Positions 14,538 to 22,993 are shown, counted from the stretch's first letter. The stretch: DNA of 26,313 bases from CAZOJJ01 sp964580105 (GCA_964580105.1 CAZOJJ010000041.1:1-26313); one strand, 5' to 3'. A program made the numbers and translations. Notes: generated by a model from the letters alone, not told the origin.

Positions 14538-15641
14538 TCAGTTGCGCACGGTCAGCTCCGCTACGACACCGGCGTGGTCGCTCGGCCAGAGCCGATCCGG
14601 TTCGGGCGTCCGGTCGTCGGGCTCCGCGCCCACGACCCTGGCCGAGACGGGCTCGACGTCTCCCCGGTAGAGCACGAGGTCGATGCGGTTGGAGAGCTGG
14701 GAGGTGGGGTTGCGGAGGTCGCCCGCCTGGCAGCAGGTGAACCCGTCGCCCGAGCCCACGGCAGGCCAGGTATCCGAGTACGTGCCGGTGAGGAAACGAT
14801 AGGAGTCGCCGTCGTCGCCCGCATCGGCCGGGTCGGAGTTGAAGTCGCCCACGAGGACGACGGGGGTGGCCGCGTTTGCCAGCGCACCGACGAGCGCGTT
14901 CGCCTGGAGGTACTGCGCCGCCGCCGCCTCCCCGCCGACCTCGAGGTGCGAGTTGGCGAAAGTGAACGAGACGCCCTCCTTCGTGGCGGTGCCGTAGCTG
15001 TAGCCGCGCGTGAACTGGACCGTCGTCCCGCCGATGGGCACCGACGCGGCCACCTGGAAGTTGGCCCAGGCCACGTTCTGGTACGTCGTCCCTTCCCGGA
15101 CCAGGATGACGTCACGGTCGGTCAGGCGGATGTCCATGAACGACGTGCCGTCGGTGGTCGCGGGCAGCTCCACGTCAGCGTTCGTGTTCGTCGCGGCGAC
15201 GGTGTAGTTGAGGCCGCGCGCCTCGAGCGCGTCGAGGAGGAGGGCGAGGAAGTCGAACGTCGTCGTGGAGGCGTTCACCTCGGGGTCCTCGGGGTCGTAG
15301 TCGCTCTCCGGGTCGATGCGGTACCAGGAGACTTCCTGGAGGCCGACGAGGTCGGGGCCGGCTTCGTCGATTTCCGCAGCGATGGCCTCCATCCGTGCCG
15401 CCGGGTCGCTGGCGACGACGTCGCCGTAGAGGAGGGCGGCGCAGACGGGCGTGGGGACGGGGTTCTCCGTGCCGCAGTTGGGGTCGATGAGGCGGAAGAG
15501 GTCGCTGCCGAGGTAGAGGTTGTGCGTCATCACGGTGACGTTCACGTCCTCACCGGACGCGTCGCCGGTGTCGCAGCCGGCGAGGAGGGGCGCGGCCAGG
15601 AAGGGCAGCGCGAGGAGGAGGGGCCGAAGAATGCGGTTCAT
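14538..15641 (-). CDS. Endonuclease/exonuclease/phosphatase (EEP) fold lipoprotein
   Basis: This 367-residue protein has a lipoprotein signal (about 1-22, lipobox LLAGC) followed by a full EEP domain. The fold motifs appear in order: MTHNLYLG (Asn), VGLQEVSW (metal-binding Glu), RDVILVR, FANSHLEVGG (His), VVLVGDFNSDP (Asp and Asn), RIDLVLY and the terminal SDHAGVVAELTV (Asp-His). All catalytic residues are present. In this family a secreted lipid-anchored member could act on DNA, phosphodiesters or sphingomyelin-like lipids; the substrate cannot be assigned. Four Cys in the mature part (PNCGTE, PVCAALL, FTCCQAG) may form disulfides. It starts 60 bp after the SCP2 stop and may share that transcript. 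Confidence 0.85.
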   Translation of the reverse strand: MNRILRPLLLALPFLAAPLLAGCDTGDASGEDVNVTVMTHNLYLGSDLFRLIDPNCGTENPVPTPVCAALLYGDVVASDPAARMEAIAAEIDEAGPDLVGLQEVSWYRIDPESDYDPEDPEVNASTTTFDFLALLLDALEARGLNYTVAATNTNADVELPATTDGTSFMDIRLTDRDVILVREGTTYQNVAWANFQVAASVPIGGTTVQFTRGYSYGTATKEGVSFTFANSHLEVGGEAAAAQYLQANALVGALANAATPVVLVGDFNSDPADAGDDGDSYRFLTGTYSDTWPAVGSGDGFTCCQAGDLRNPTSQLSNRIDLVLYRGDVEPVSARVVGAEPDDRTPEPDRLWPSDHAGVVAELTVRN

Positions 15642-15701
15642 GGGAACGGGGAGGGGCCGGAACCGGCCGGATCGAGTGGAGGATGCGGCGGCGTAGCGGG
15701 C

Positions 15702-16040
15702 CTAGCCGCCGTAGCCGAAGAGGGTCATGAACTTGGTCGCGAAGGGGATCGAGCCCTTCAGCTTGAGCTTCCCGCTCATCATCGCCATCATCGGGTTGAG
15801 CTGCCCGTTCTCGATGGCGAGCCAGTCGTCGGCGTCGGCGGTGAGCTGGAGCGTGGGGGCGTCGGCCGCCGCGCCGTCCTCGACGTCGAGCCGGCCATTG
15901 TGGACGCGGAGGACGACCTGCCGGGCGTTCTCGCCGGTGAGGTTCATCTGGACCGTAGCGTCGACGCCCTCGGCTTTGTCGGGGCGGAAGCGGTCGGGGT
16001 AGGAGGCGAGGACCTCGTCGAGGGACGCGTAGCGGGCCAT
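15702..16040 (-). CDS. SCP2 sterol-binding domain protein
   Basis: This 112-residue protein matches the SCP2 lipid-binding fold: an N-terminal helix with a LASYPDRFRPDKAEGVDATVQMNLTG entry, the NARQVVLRVHNGRLDVEDGAAADAPTLQLTADADDWLAIENGQLNPMMAMMSGKLKLKG core, and a C-terminal FATKFMTLF helix. The WLAIxxGxxNPxxAxMxGKLKxxG motif is diagnostic. Such proteins bind fatty acyl or other hydrophobic ligands in the cytoplasm. The ATG at 16038-16040 gives the normal domain length; the much longer open frame upstream is antisense to the 16161-16895 gene. A TATCTTCG promoter box lies 29 nt upstream. The EEP lipoprotein gene follows on the same strand. Confidence 0.87.
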   Translation of the reverse strand: MARYASLDEVLASYPDRFRPDKAEGVDATVQMNLTGENARQVVLRVHNGRLDVEDGAAADAPTLQLTADADDWLAIENGQLNPMMAMMSGKLKLKGSIPFATKFMTLFGYGG

Positions 16041-16069
16041 GGCGGCGGAAGAGCAGGGGGAGGCGAGGC

Positions 16070-16077
16070 CGAAGATA
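16070..16077 (-). promoter_or_regulatory. Predicted -7 box (TATCTTCG, minus strand) of the SCP2 gene
   Basis: On the minus strand TATCTTCG (16077 to 16070) stands 29 nt before the ATG. It is identical to the box of the gamma carbonic anhydrase gene. The upstream TTG box is not evident. Confidence 0.45.
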
Positions 16078-16160
16078 GGCACGCGCAGGGGGCGGCGGAA
16101 CCGGAGCCCGCGCCGGGCCCGTACCACGAGGCCCTTCTCATCGCTCACGCCTCTCTTCCC

Positions 16161-16895
16161 ATGGCTTCGTTCATCGCCGCCGTCCACCACCGGGACGGCC
16201 AACCCGCCGCCTTCGCCCTCGTCGAGCAGACACCCGGCCCCGCCGCGCCCCGCTACCACGTCCGTCGCCTGCACGCCCTCGGGGACGACGGCCTCGCGCA
16301 CGTCCTGGCCGACCTCGCCGACCGCGCCGAGTACGCCGGCCAGACCGTCGTCGTCACCACGGGCGGCCAGGCCGCAGCCGACGCCATCCACGACGCCGGC
16401 CCCAGCGCCGTCCCCGTCACCCTCACCGGGAACGGCACGCCCGGCACGACCGACTCCGTCTCCGTATCGCCACAGGTTCTCGTGGACACGTTCGAGCGGC
16501 TCTACCGGGAGCGCGCCGTCGAGGCGCCGGGTGGGCTCGACGAGGCCTCCGCCGCCATCGCCGCGCTCTACCGCGCCGCCGACCTCGACGCTGCCGCGCC
16601 CGAGGCCGGCATCTCCGGCCTGGAGGACGACGCCTCGCCCGCCGTCGTCGAACAGTCCGGCGGGGCCGATGCACTCTCGACCGGCGTCATCGGCGAGGAC
16701 GAGAACACCGAGACGTTCACCGCCGCGCCCGACCGGCCGCGCCGGGGCCGCCTCGCCACGGACACGGGCGCGCCGCCGCCCGACCTCGGCGAGCACGAGC
16801 ACATCGCGCTGGCGCTCGCGCTGGCGTGCTGGTTCGGCGAGTACGCCGCCGACGCGCTGCCCGTGACCGACCAGGCCGACGAGATCCGCCGGTAG
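16161..16895 (+). CDS. Stand-alone terminase-nuclease-like (RNase H-fold) protein, probably inactive
   Basis: This 244-residue protein resembles the C-terminal RNase H-like nuclease domain of phage terminase large subunits. It shows YHVRRLHAL (strand 2-3), VLADLADRAEYAGQTVVVTTGGQAAADAIHDAG, the SAVPVTLTGN strand, a VSVSPQVLVDTFERLYRE helix where terminases have VPKxDLVxxxQxLL, and the ending GEHEHIALALALACWFGEY, close to the HDDLVLALALACWW terminus. From memory of the family, the three acidic positions are changed: Ala/Val for the first Asp, Thr for the second, Glu-His for the last Asp pair. An acidic, low-complexity insertion (about 140-215) precedes the last helix. The ATPase half is absent and no phage genes adjoin. 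This is an inference from pattern memory; the fold should be tested. Confidence 0.6.
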   Translation: MASFIAAVHHRDGQPAAFALVEQTPGPAAPRYHVRRLHALGDDGLAHVLADLADRAEYAGQTVVVTTGGQAAADAIHDAGPSAVPVTLTGNGTPGTTDSVSVSPQVLVDTFERLYRERAVEAPGGLDEASAAIAALYRAADLDAAAPEAGISGLEDDASPAVVEQSGGADALSTGVIGEDENTETFTAAPDRPRRGRLATDTGAPPPDLGEHEHIALALALACWFGEYAADALPVTDQADEIRR

Positions 16896-16912
16896 GAGCG
16901 CCGTATGCGGCT

Positions 16913-16942
16913 TTGCCGGAAAGAGCGGCACGTGTAGCTTCC
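16913..16942 (+). promoter_or_regulatory. Predicted promoter of the M28 peptidase gene
   Basis: TTG (16913-16915) is followed after exactly 19 nt by TAGCTTCC (16935-16942), the best spacing match to the Bacteroidota promoter in the window; the ATG is 23 nt further. The arms CCGGAA (16916-16921) and TTCCGG (16939-16944) form an inverted repeat bracketing the spacer and could be an operator. Confidence 0.5.
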
Positions 16943-16965
16943 GGGGCCGTTCCACCGCTCGTCTC

Positions 16966-18363
16966 ATGCCCCGCTCGCTCGCTCTCCTGACTGCCCTCCT
17001 CGCCGCGCCCGCCCTCGCCCAGGTTCCGGCGTCTCCCATCGAGCCCTACCGCGAGGTCGCCGCGCGGATCATCGAGGCGGCCACGGCCGACTCCGCCGCC
17101 TACGAGCGCGTCGCCTACCTGGCCGACACGTTCGGCCACCGCTTCAGCGGCTCCGAGAGCCTGGAGGCCGCCATCGACTGGATCCTCGCCGAGATGGAGG
17201 CCGACGGCCTCGAAGGCGTGCGCGGCCAGCCTGTGATGGTGCCGAAGTGGGTGCGTGGGGAGGAATCCGCCCGCCTCATGGCCCCGCGCGAGGAGGCGCT
17301 CACGATGCTCGGCCTCGGCGGCAGCATCGCCACACCGCCCGAGGGCATCACGGCGCCGGTCGTCGTGGTGGATTCGTTCGAGGACCTGGAGGCTCGCGCA
17401 GCCGAGGCCGCGGGGGCTATCGTCCTCTTCGACGTGCCGTTCACGACCTACGGCGAGACGGTGCGGTACCGGACGGAAGGGGCCATCGCCGCTGCTCGGG
17501 CCGGGGCCGTCGCCAGCCTCATCCGCTCCGTCGGCCCCTACTCGCTCGCCACCCCGCACACCGGGACGATGCGGTACGAGGAGGGCGTGCCTCGCATCCC
17601 CCACGCCGCGCTCTCGCTGGAGGACGCGCTGCTCCTTCGACGCCTCGCCGAGCGCGGCCAGACGCCCGTCGTGACGCTCACGATGGGGGCGCAGACGGAG
17701 CCGGATGCGCTCTCGCGCAACGTCGTCGCCGAGCTGCGTGGGAGCGAGCGCCCCGAGGAGGTCGTCGTCATCGGCGGCCACATCGACTCTTGGGACGTCG
17801 GCCAGGGCGCGGTGGACGACGGGGGCGGCTGCGTCGTGGCCTGGGAGGCGGTCCGCCTGCTCAAGGATCTCGGCCTCCGCCCGCGCCGGACGATCCGCGT
17901 CGTGCTCTGGACCAACGAGGAGAACGGCCTACGGGGCGCTCTCGCCTACCGCGACTCCGTCGCCGCAGAGATCGAGAACCACGTGTTGGCCGTCGAGTCC
18001 GACGGCGGCGTGTTCGCGCCGGTCGGCTTCGGCGTGACGGCGAGCGACGAGGCGTTCGCCCTCATCGAGCCCATCGAGGAGCTGCTGCTGCCGGTCCTCG
18101 GCGAGAGCCCGGTCTACCCGACGGGCATCGTGCGCGGCGGAGGCGGGGCGGACATCGGCCCACTCATGCGCGAGGGCGTGCCGGGCGTGAGCCTCAACAC
18201 GGAGGCGAGCCGGTACTTCTGGGTCCACCACACGCCGGCCGACACCGTGGACAAGCTCGACCCGGCCCACGTCCAGCGGTGCGTGGCCGCGATGGCGATC
18301 CTGGCCTACGTCGTCGCGGATATGCCGCAGACGCTCCCCCGCGACGCCCGGGCGGGCGAGTGA
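16966..18363 (+). CDS. M28 family metallopeptidase, carboxypeptidase Q-like, secreted
   Basis: This 465-residue protein has a Sec signal peptide (about 1-18, PALAQ). The catalytic domain follows with an inserted PA-like domain (about 115-235, APVVVVDSFEDLEARAAEAAGAIVLFDVPF). The dinuclear zinc site is complete: His272 in GGHIDSWD, bridging Asp284 in AVDDGGG, catalytic Glu318 and ligand Glu319 in TNEENG, Asp346 in ESDGG and His421 or His422 in VHHTPADTVD. The GSESLEAAIDWILAEM start and overall order match plasma glutamate carboxypeptidase / carboxypeptidase Q, which trims amino acids from peptides. It probably acts in the periplasm or outside the cell. It has its own promoter and converges with the DUF6929-like gene, the stops only 19 bp apart. 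Confidence 0.92.
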   Translation: MPRSLALLTALLAAPALAQVPASPIEPYREVAARIIEAATADSAAYERVAYLADTFGHRFSGSESLEAAIDWILAEMEADGLEGVRGQPVMVPKWVRGEESARLMAPREEALTMLGLGGSIATPPEGITAPVVVVDSFEDLEARAAEAAGAIVLFDVPFTTYGETVRYRTEGAIAAARAGAVASLIRSVGPYSLATPHTGTMRYEEGVPRIPHAALSLEDALLLRRLAERGQTPVVTLTMGAQTEPDALSRNVVAELRGSERPEEVVVIGGHIDSWDVGQGAVDDGGGCVVAWEAVRLLKDLGLRPRRTIRVVLWTNEENGLRGALAYRDSVAAEIENHVLAVESDGGVFAPVGFGVTASDEAFALIEPIEELLLPVLGESPVYPTGIVRGGGGADIGPLMREGVPGVSLNTEASRYFWVHHTPADTVDKLDPAHVQRCVAAMAILAYVVADMPQTLPRDARAGE

Positions 18364-18382
18364 GCGGGAGCGCGCCCCGGTG

Positions 18383-19462
18383 CTACCACGGCCCGTCCAG
18401 ATCGGCGACGCACAGCATGGAAGGCTGCGCGGGGTCGTCGGCGTCCACGGCGAGGTAGGCGCGCTCGGGCTGCCTGGGGTCCAGCGCCAGGCCCTCCACC
18501 TTGCCTGAGAAGAGCGTGTCGGTTGTCGTCCGCAGCGGGGTCCAGCGGAGGCGCACCGCTCGCCCGTCTTCCTCGTCCACGACGCCGAGGGCGGAGCCGG
18601 CCACGCGGCCGTCGCGCGTGGCGTCGGGCGAGTCTTCGGCGGCCATCGCGACGAGGACGCGGCCGTCCGAGTCGAGGGCGGCGTCGGTGAAGCCGAGGCG
18701 GGGGCCGTCGAGGCGGCCGAGTACGAAGGGTGTGACGTCGAGGAGAGGCGGGGGCTCCCGGTCCGGCGCACCGAGGTAAGCCAGGAGAGCGACCACGTCG
18801 AGATCGGCGGTGGCGTTGACGGGTGCGCGACCGTCGCGGGGCGCGCCGTTGCCCCGGTTGAACAGGCGGAGGCGGGGACCGTCCGCCGACGGCACGACGA
18901 ACGCGCCCTCGACGTTGAGCTCGCTCCCGGCGAAGGCTTTCGTCTCACGGAGGGCCGCGTAGAGCGCCCGTGCCTCGACCAGAACGGGCGGTTCTCCTTC
19001 CCTCAAGAAGGCCACGGTCTGGCGCCGGTCGCTCGACCCCGAGCCGAGGGCGACCATGAGCGCGCCCGATTCAATGGTTGCGACGGCTTCGAGGTCGAGC
19101 TTGAGGTGCTTCGTGCCGCGGTCCTCGCCGAAGACGCGGGCGCCGCCCTCGCCCCGGGGGAGTGCCAGAGCCTCAACATGGTGCGTGGCCGGGTCCACGA
19201 GGGCGACGAACCGGGCGTCGTCCTGCACGAGCGCCAGGTGGCCACCCCACCACGCGAGGCCGGATCCGGCCCGGACGTACGGGGGGCGGTCCTCGGCCGG
19301 ATCCGCGCCGTCAACATAGTGGAGCGGCGTGCAAACACGGACGATAGCGTCGAGGGCGACGTCGCGTTCGGCGGGGACGGGTATGGAGGGGAGAGTGGGC
19401 GTGGAAGGCCGCACGCACCCGGCGACAAGGGTCGCGAGGAGGAGGAGCTGGGGAGCCGGCAT
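18383..19462 (-). CDS. DUF6929-like beta-propeller lipoprotein
   Basis: This 359-residue protein carries a lipoprotein signal (MPAPQLLLLATLVAGC, Cys16) and a predicted beta-propeller with repeated strand motifs such as GSGLAWWGGHLALVQDDARFVALVD. The sequence order KLDLEAVATI, MVALGSGSS, NVEGAFV and RLRLFNRGNG is what I recall for the DUF6929 family of Bacteroidota, a propeller family of unknown function. Later blocks RLGFTDAALDSDGRVLVAMAAE and VEGLALDP complete the fold. No catalytic residues can be pointed to. It converges with the M28 peptidase gene and is divergent from the VCBS gene across 136 bp of relatively A/T-richer sequence that must hold both promoters, though none fits the consensus. 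Confidence 0.72.
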   Translation of the reverse strand: MPAPQLLLLATLVAGCVRPSTPTLPSIPVPAERDVALDAIVRVCTPLHYVDGADPAEDRPPYVRAGSGLAWWGGHLALVQDDARFVALVDPATHHVEALALPRGEGGARVFGEDRGTKHLKLDLEAVATIESGALMVALGSGSSDRRQTVAFLREGEPPVLVEARALYAALRETKAFAGSELNVEGAFVVPSADGPRLRLFNRGNGAPRDGRAPVNATADLDVVALLAYLGAPDREPPPLLDVTPFVLGRLDGPRLGFTDAALDSDGRVLVAMAAEDSPDATRDGRVAGSALGVVDEEDGRAVRLRWTPLRTTTDTLFSGKVEGLALDPRQPERAYLAVDADDPAQPSMLCVADLDGPW

Positions 19463-19598
19463 CCGATGGTGCTACGGTACACTCCCCCCACGAACGCGAG
19501 GCGACGGCGGGGGTTCTACCGTGCGATGAGCCAGCTTCTCCGGTTTTTCCGTTCTACAAACTAAACCCCGTGCTCTCGCCCCTCCACGACCAACTGCC

Positions 19599-21782
19599 AT
19601 GGTCCCCACTCGCCGCGGCGCCTTGCTCAAGCGCACCCTCGCGCGGACCGGCGTCGTCCTGCCCGCTACCCTCTTAGCCTGCTTCGTTCCGTCCAGCGAG
19701 GCCGCCGCCCAAACTCACCGGGAGGGCGACGGCGACCGGCGGTCGGATCCCCCGCGGCGACGCCTCGACGATGCCACTGCGCGCCGGGGCCCGCTCGGCG
19801 GGCGGCACGACACACGGCTCCGCCCGCCGCCGCGCCCGTACTCGCGCAGCGCTCCGCCCTCCGCATCCTCCCGGAGCGGCGGACCCTACACGCTGCTCGC
19901 CCCTGAGGATTCGCCCTTCGACCCCCCCGTCGCTGTGGGCTATTCGGCGGCTCCGAGTCCCGTAGACCTCGACGGCGACGGCGACCTCGACCTCGTCGTG
20001 GGGGAGTACTACGGTTCGTTCCGCTACTTCGAGAATGGAGGCGGGGAGACCTACGCCGAACAGACTGGACCCGACAACCCGTTCCATGCCCTCGCGGTCC
20101 CGCGGCAGAGTACCCCCACCTTCGTGGATCTCGACGGCGACGGCGATCTCGACATGGTCTCCGGCGAGTACGATGGGTACTTCCACGCGTACGCCTTCCA
20201 CGGCGGAGCCTTCACGGAGCTGACCGGGCCGGACAATCCCTTTGATGGGCTCTACACCGACTACCAGAGCGCTCCTACGTTCGGAGACGTAGACGGCGAC
20301 GGCGATGCCGACCTCCTCTCGGGCGACTACTACGGCTACTTCCCGTACTTCCGCAACGACGGCGGCACCTACGTCCTGCAAACCGGGTCCGCCAACCCGT
20401 TCGACGGTCTCTACGTAGACTACGCCAGCTCCCCGGCGCTCGTGGACCTCGATGAGGACGGCGACCTCGACCTCGTCGCCGGCGACTCCTACGGGCGCTT
20501 CGCGTACTTCCGCAACGACGGCGGCACCTATACCGACCAGACGGACTCCCTCTTCGACTACTACGACCACAACCTGCAAGAGTACGCCACGCTCGCCGCG
20601 GCCGACCTCGACGGGGACGGCGACTTCGACCTCGTTGCGGGAAGCTACTATGGTCGGGTCTACCGGATGGACAACGTCGGGAGCGCCGCCGCGCCGACGA
20701 TGGTTCCCCCGGCCCTCCTCGGTGACGGCGTCGGGCTGACTGCACATCCGGCCTTCGCCGACCTCGACGGCGACGGCGACCTCGACCTCGTCGCCGGCGA
20801 CTACAGCGGGCGGCTGCACTACTTCGAGCGCGTCGGCGGCCGCTACGTCCGCCGCACCGGTTCGGCCAACCCCCTCGGCGCCCTCGACGCCGGCTACAGC
20901 AGCGCCCCCACGTTCGTGGACCTCGACGGCGATGGCGACCTCGACCTCGTTGCGGGCGAATTCTACGGCGCGTTCCGCTATTACGAGAACGTAGGCGGCG
21001 CGTACACAGAGCAGACCGGCTCGGCCAATCCGCTCGACGGGCTCACCGCCGGCATCATGCCCACGCCCGCGTTCGCCGACCTCGACGGCGATGGGGACCG
21101 CGACCTGACGGTGGGCAACGGGACCGGCTCGTTCCACTACTTCCGGAACGACGGCGGCGCCTTCGTCGAGCAGACCGGTTCGGCAAACCCCTTCGACGGT
21201 CTCCTCGTTAGCGGCAAAAGTGCCCCCGCGTTCGTGGACGTGGACGGCGACGGCGACCTCGACCTCGTCTCTGGCGATTACCTGGGGGCATTCCGCTACT
21301 TCCGCAACGACGGCGGCACGTTCACGCTGCAGACCGGCTCGGCCGATCCCTTCGACGGGCTCACCGTCCCGTACTTCAGCACCCCGGAGTTCGTGGATCT
21401 CGACGGTGACGGCGACCTCGACCTCGTCGCGGGCGACTACTACGGTGCCTTCGCCGTCTTCGCCAACGGCGACTTCCTCCCGATCTCGGTCGAGCCGCCG
21501 GCGGACGTGCCCGCTGCCACGCACGTGCTCGCGCCGCCGGCGCCGAACCCGGCGCGCGGGCGGGCCGAGGTCGCCCTGATGGTGGCCGAGGCGCAGACCG
21601 TGGACGTGGCGCTCTACGACCTCCTTGGCCGCCGCGTCGGGACGGTCTACGCCGGCGCCTTGGCGCCGGGTCGCGCCCACACCTTCTCGCTGGGTGGGGC
21701 CGATCTTCCGAGCGGCGTCTACGTCGTCCGGGTTGTCGGCGAGACGTTCACGGATTCGGTCCCCTTCACGCGCCTCCGGTGA
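19599..21782 (+). CDS. Secreted VCBS/FG-GAP repeat protein with T9SS sorting domain
   Basis: This 727-residue protein begins with a long, Arg-rich signal peptide (about 1-38, ending AAAQ; the TRRGALLK stretch is loosely Tat-like). A basic, low-complexity stretch reaches about residue 92. Ten tandem VCBS repeats of about 52 residues follow (about 115-635), each with a Ca2+-binding DLDGDGDLDLVAG-type loop, a YGxFxYFxNDGG turn and a TGSANPFDGL linker. One loop is altered to DLDEDGDLD and the fifth repeat has a divergent linker. The last 85 residues are a T9SS type A sorting domain (APPAPNPARGRAEVALMV, YDLLGRRV, PSGVYVVRVVG). It should be exported and attached to the cell surface as a propeller-like Ca2+-binding protein. 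The following gene overlaps its stop codon. Confidence 0.9.
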   Translation: MVPTRRGALLKRTLARTGVVLPATLLACFVPSSEAAAQTHREGDGDRRSDPPRRRLDDATARRGPLGGRHDTRLRPPPRPYSRSAPPSASSRSGGPYTLLAPEDSPFDPPVAVGYSAAPSPVDLDGDGDLDLVVGEYYGSFRYFENGGGETYAEQTGPDNPFHALAVPRQSTPTFVDLDGDGDLDMVSGEYDGYFHAYAFHGGAFTELTGPDNPFDGLYTDYQSAPTFGDVDGDGDADLLSGDYYGYFPYFRNDGGTYVLQTGSANPFDGLYVDYASSPALVDLDEDGDLDLVAGDSYGRFAYFRNDGGTYTDQTDSLFDYYDHNLQEYATLAAADLDGDGDFDLVAGSYYGRVYRMDNVGSAAAPTMVPPALLGDGVGLTAHPAFADLDGDGDLDLVAGDYSGRLHYFERVGGRYVRRTGSANPLGALDAGYSSAPTFVDLDGDGDLDLVAGEFYGAFRYYENVGGAYTEQTGSANPLDGLTAGIMPTPAFADLDGDGDRDLTVGNGTGSFHYFRNDGGAFVEQTGSANPFDGLLVSGKSAPAFVDVDGDGDLDLVSGDYLGAFRYFRNDGGTFTLQTGSADPFDGLTVPYFSTPEFVDLDGDGDLDLVAGDYYGAFAVFANGDFLPISVEPPADVPAATHVLAPPAPNPARGRAEVALMVAEAQTVDVALYDLLGRRVGTVYAGALAPGRAHTFSLGGADLPSGVYVVRVVGETFTDSVPFTRLR

Positions 21783-22993
21783 GCCGCGCACCCATCCCGC
21801 TCGACTCCGCCGGGGAAGCGACCGAGGCGGCCGCCGAGGAGGCAGACGCGAGGGAGGCGCCGTTCGCATGCACCTACACGCCCGGGCTGCCGGACCTGCT
21901 CCGCCGGCTCGGCGTCTCGCTCGCGCTGACGACGTACCAGGCGGGCAAGGTGGCGCTCCTCTCGCCGTCACCGGCCGGGCTCACGCAGCTCCTTCGCACG
22001 TTCCCGCAGGCGATGGGCCTGGCCGTCGAGGGCGCAGGTCCGGCCCTCCGAATGGCCGTTGCCACGGCGACGGAGGTGACGGTGCTCGCCAACGCGCCGG
22101 GTCTGGCGGCGACCTATCCGGCCCGGTCCGGCGCCTACGACGCGCTGTTCGTCCCGCGCGCCCGGTACCTCACCGGCCCCCTCGACCTCCACGACCTGGC
22201 GTGGGGGCGGTACGAGAGGCAAACGGCGCTCTGGGCCGTGAACACGCGTTTCTCGGCGCTCTGCCTCGTGGACGCCACGGCGAGCTTTCGCCCGGTCTGG
22301 CACCCGCCCTTCGTGAGCCGCCTCGTGCCCGAGGATCGGTGCCACCTCAACGGGATGGCCCTGCGCGACGGCCGACCGGCCTTCGCCACGGCCTTCGCGC
22401 GGACCGACACCGCGCAGGGCTGGCGGGCCGACCCGACCCGAAGCGGCGTGCTCGTCGAGGTAGAGTCCGGCGAAGTCGTTCTGGACGGCCTTGCGATGCC
22501 GCACTCCCCGCGCCTCGCGGGCGACCGGCTCTTCGCGCTGGAGTCGGCCACCGGCGCCGTGCTGGCCGTGGATGCCGAGGCGGGGCAGGCCGAGGAGGTG
22601 TGCCGCCTGCCCGGCTTCGTGCGCGGCATGAGCCACGCCTCCGGCCACCTCTTCGTCGGACTCTCGAAGCTGCGCAGGGGCCGACCCTTCGATGACCTCC
22701 CGTTGGCCGGGCACGACCTCCGGGCCGGTGTGGCCGTGGTCGAGCTGAGGTCGGGCCGCATGGTGGGGCTGATCTGCTACACCTCGACGTGCGAGGAGAT
22801 TTTCGAGGTGCAGGTGCTGCCCGGCATCCGCGCCCCGGGTCTGCTCAACGCCGACCAGAAAGCGGCCCACAACGCCGTTGTGGCGCCGGTGGGTGCCTGG
22901 TGGGCCCGGTCCGAGGGGGCACCGGGGGACGAGCCTGCCTCGGGGCTCGCTGGCGAGGATCGAGATGCCGAGGGGGCGTCTACGACTCACTGA
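21779..22993 (+). CDS. TIGR03032 family protein
   Basis: This 404-residue protein fits the TIGR03032 family, predicted propellers of unknown function. The diagnostic stretches are FACTYTPGLPDLLRRLGVSLALTTYQAGKVALLSP, FPQAMGLAVEG, LDLHDLAWGR, LWAVNTRFSALCLVD, RCHLNGMALRDG, GLAMPHSPRLAGDRLFALESATGAVLAVD, LPGFVRGMSHASGHLFVGLSKLR and CEEIFEVQVLPGIRAPGLLN. There is no signal peptide, so it is probably cytoplasmic unless secreted another way. The start is GTG at 21779-21781, overlapping the TGA of the VCBS gene as GTGA, which predicts translational coupling. The tail of about 40 residues after the domain is low complexity. Confidence 0.88.
   Translation: MSRAPIPLDSAGEATEAAAEEADAREAPFACTYTPGLPDLLRRLGVSLALTTYQAGKVALLSPSPAGLTQLLRTFPQAMGLAVEGAGPALRMAVATATEVTVLANAPGLAATYPARSGAYDALFVPRARYLTGPLDLHDLAWGRYERQTALWAVNTRFSALCLVDATASFRPVWHPPFVSRLVPEDRCHLNGMALRDGRPAFATAFARTDTAQGWRADPTRSGVLVEVESGEVVLDGLAMPHSPRLAGDRLFALESATGAVLAVDAEAGQAEEVCRLPGFVRGMSHASGHLFVGLSKLRRGRPFDDLPLAGHDLRAGVAVVELRSGRMVGLICYTSTCEEIFEVQVLPGIRAPGLLNADQKAAHNAVVAPVGAWWARSEGAPGDEPASGLAGEDRDAEGASTTH

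Noticed and set aside
13959..16895. A 978-codon plus-strand frame crossing the N gap
   Set aside because: It reads through 100 N and antisense to three real minus-strand genes. Only its last part from the ATG at 16161 is a credible protein.
16161..16895. Evidence of a prophage
   Set aside because: Only one terminase-nuclease-like domain is present, without the ATPase, portal, capsid, integrase or attachment sites; base composition equals that of the neighbours.
19674..21971. A 765-codon open frame on the minus strand
   Set aside because: Antisense to the VCBS gene and the start of the TIGR03032 gene; the apparent repeats are only the complement of the VCBS repeats.
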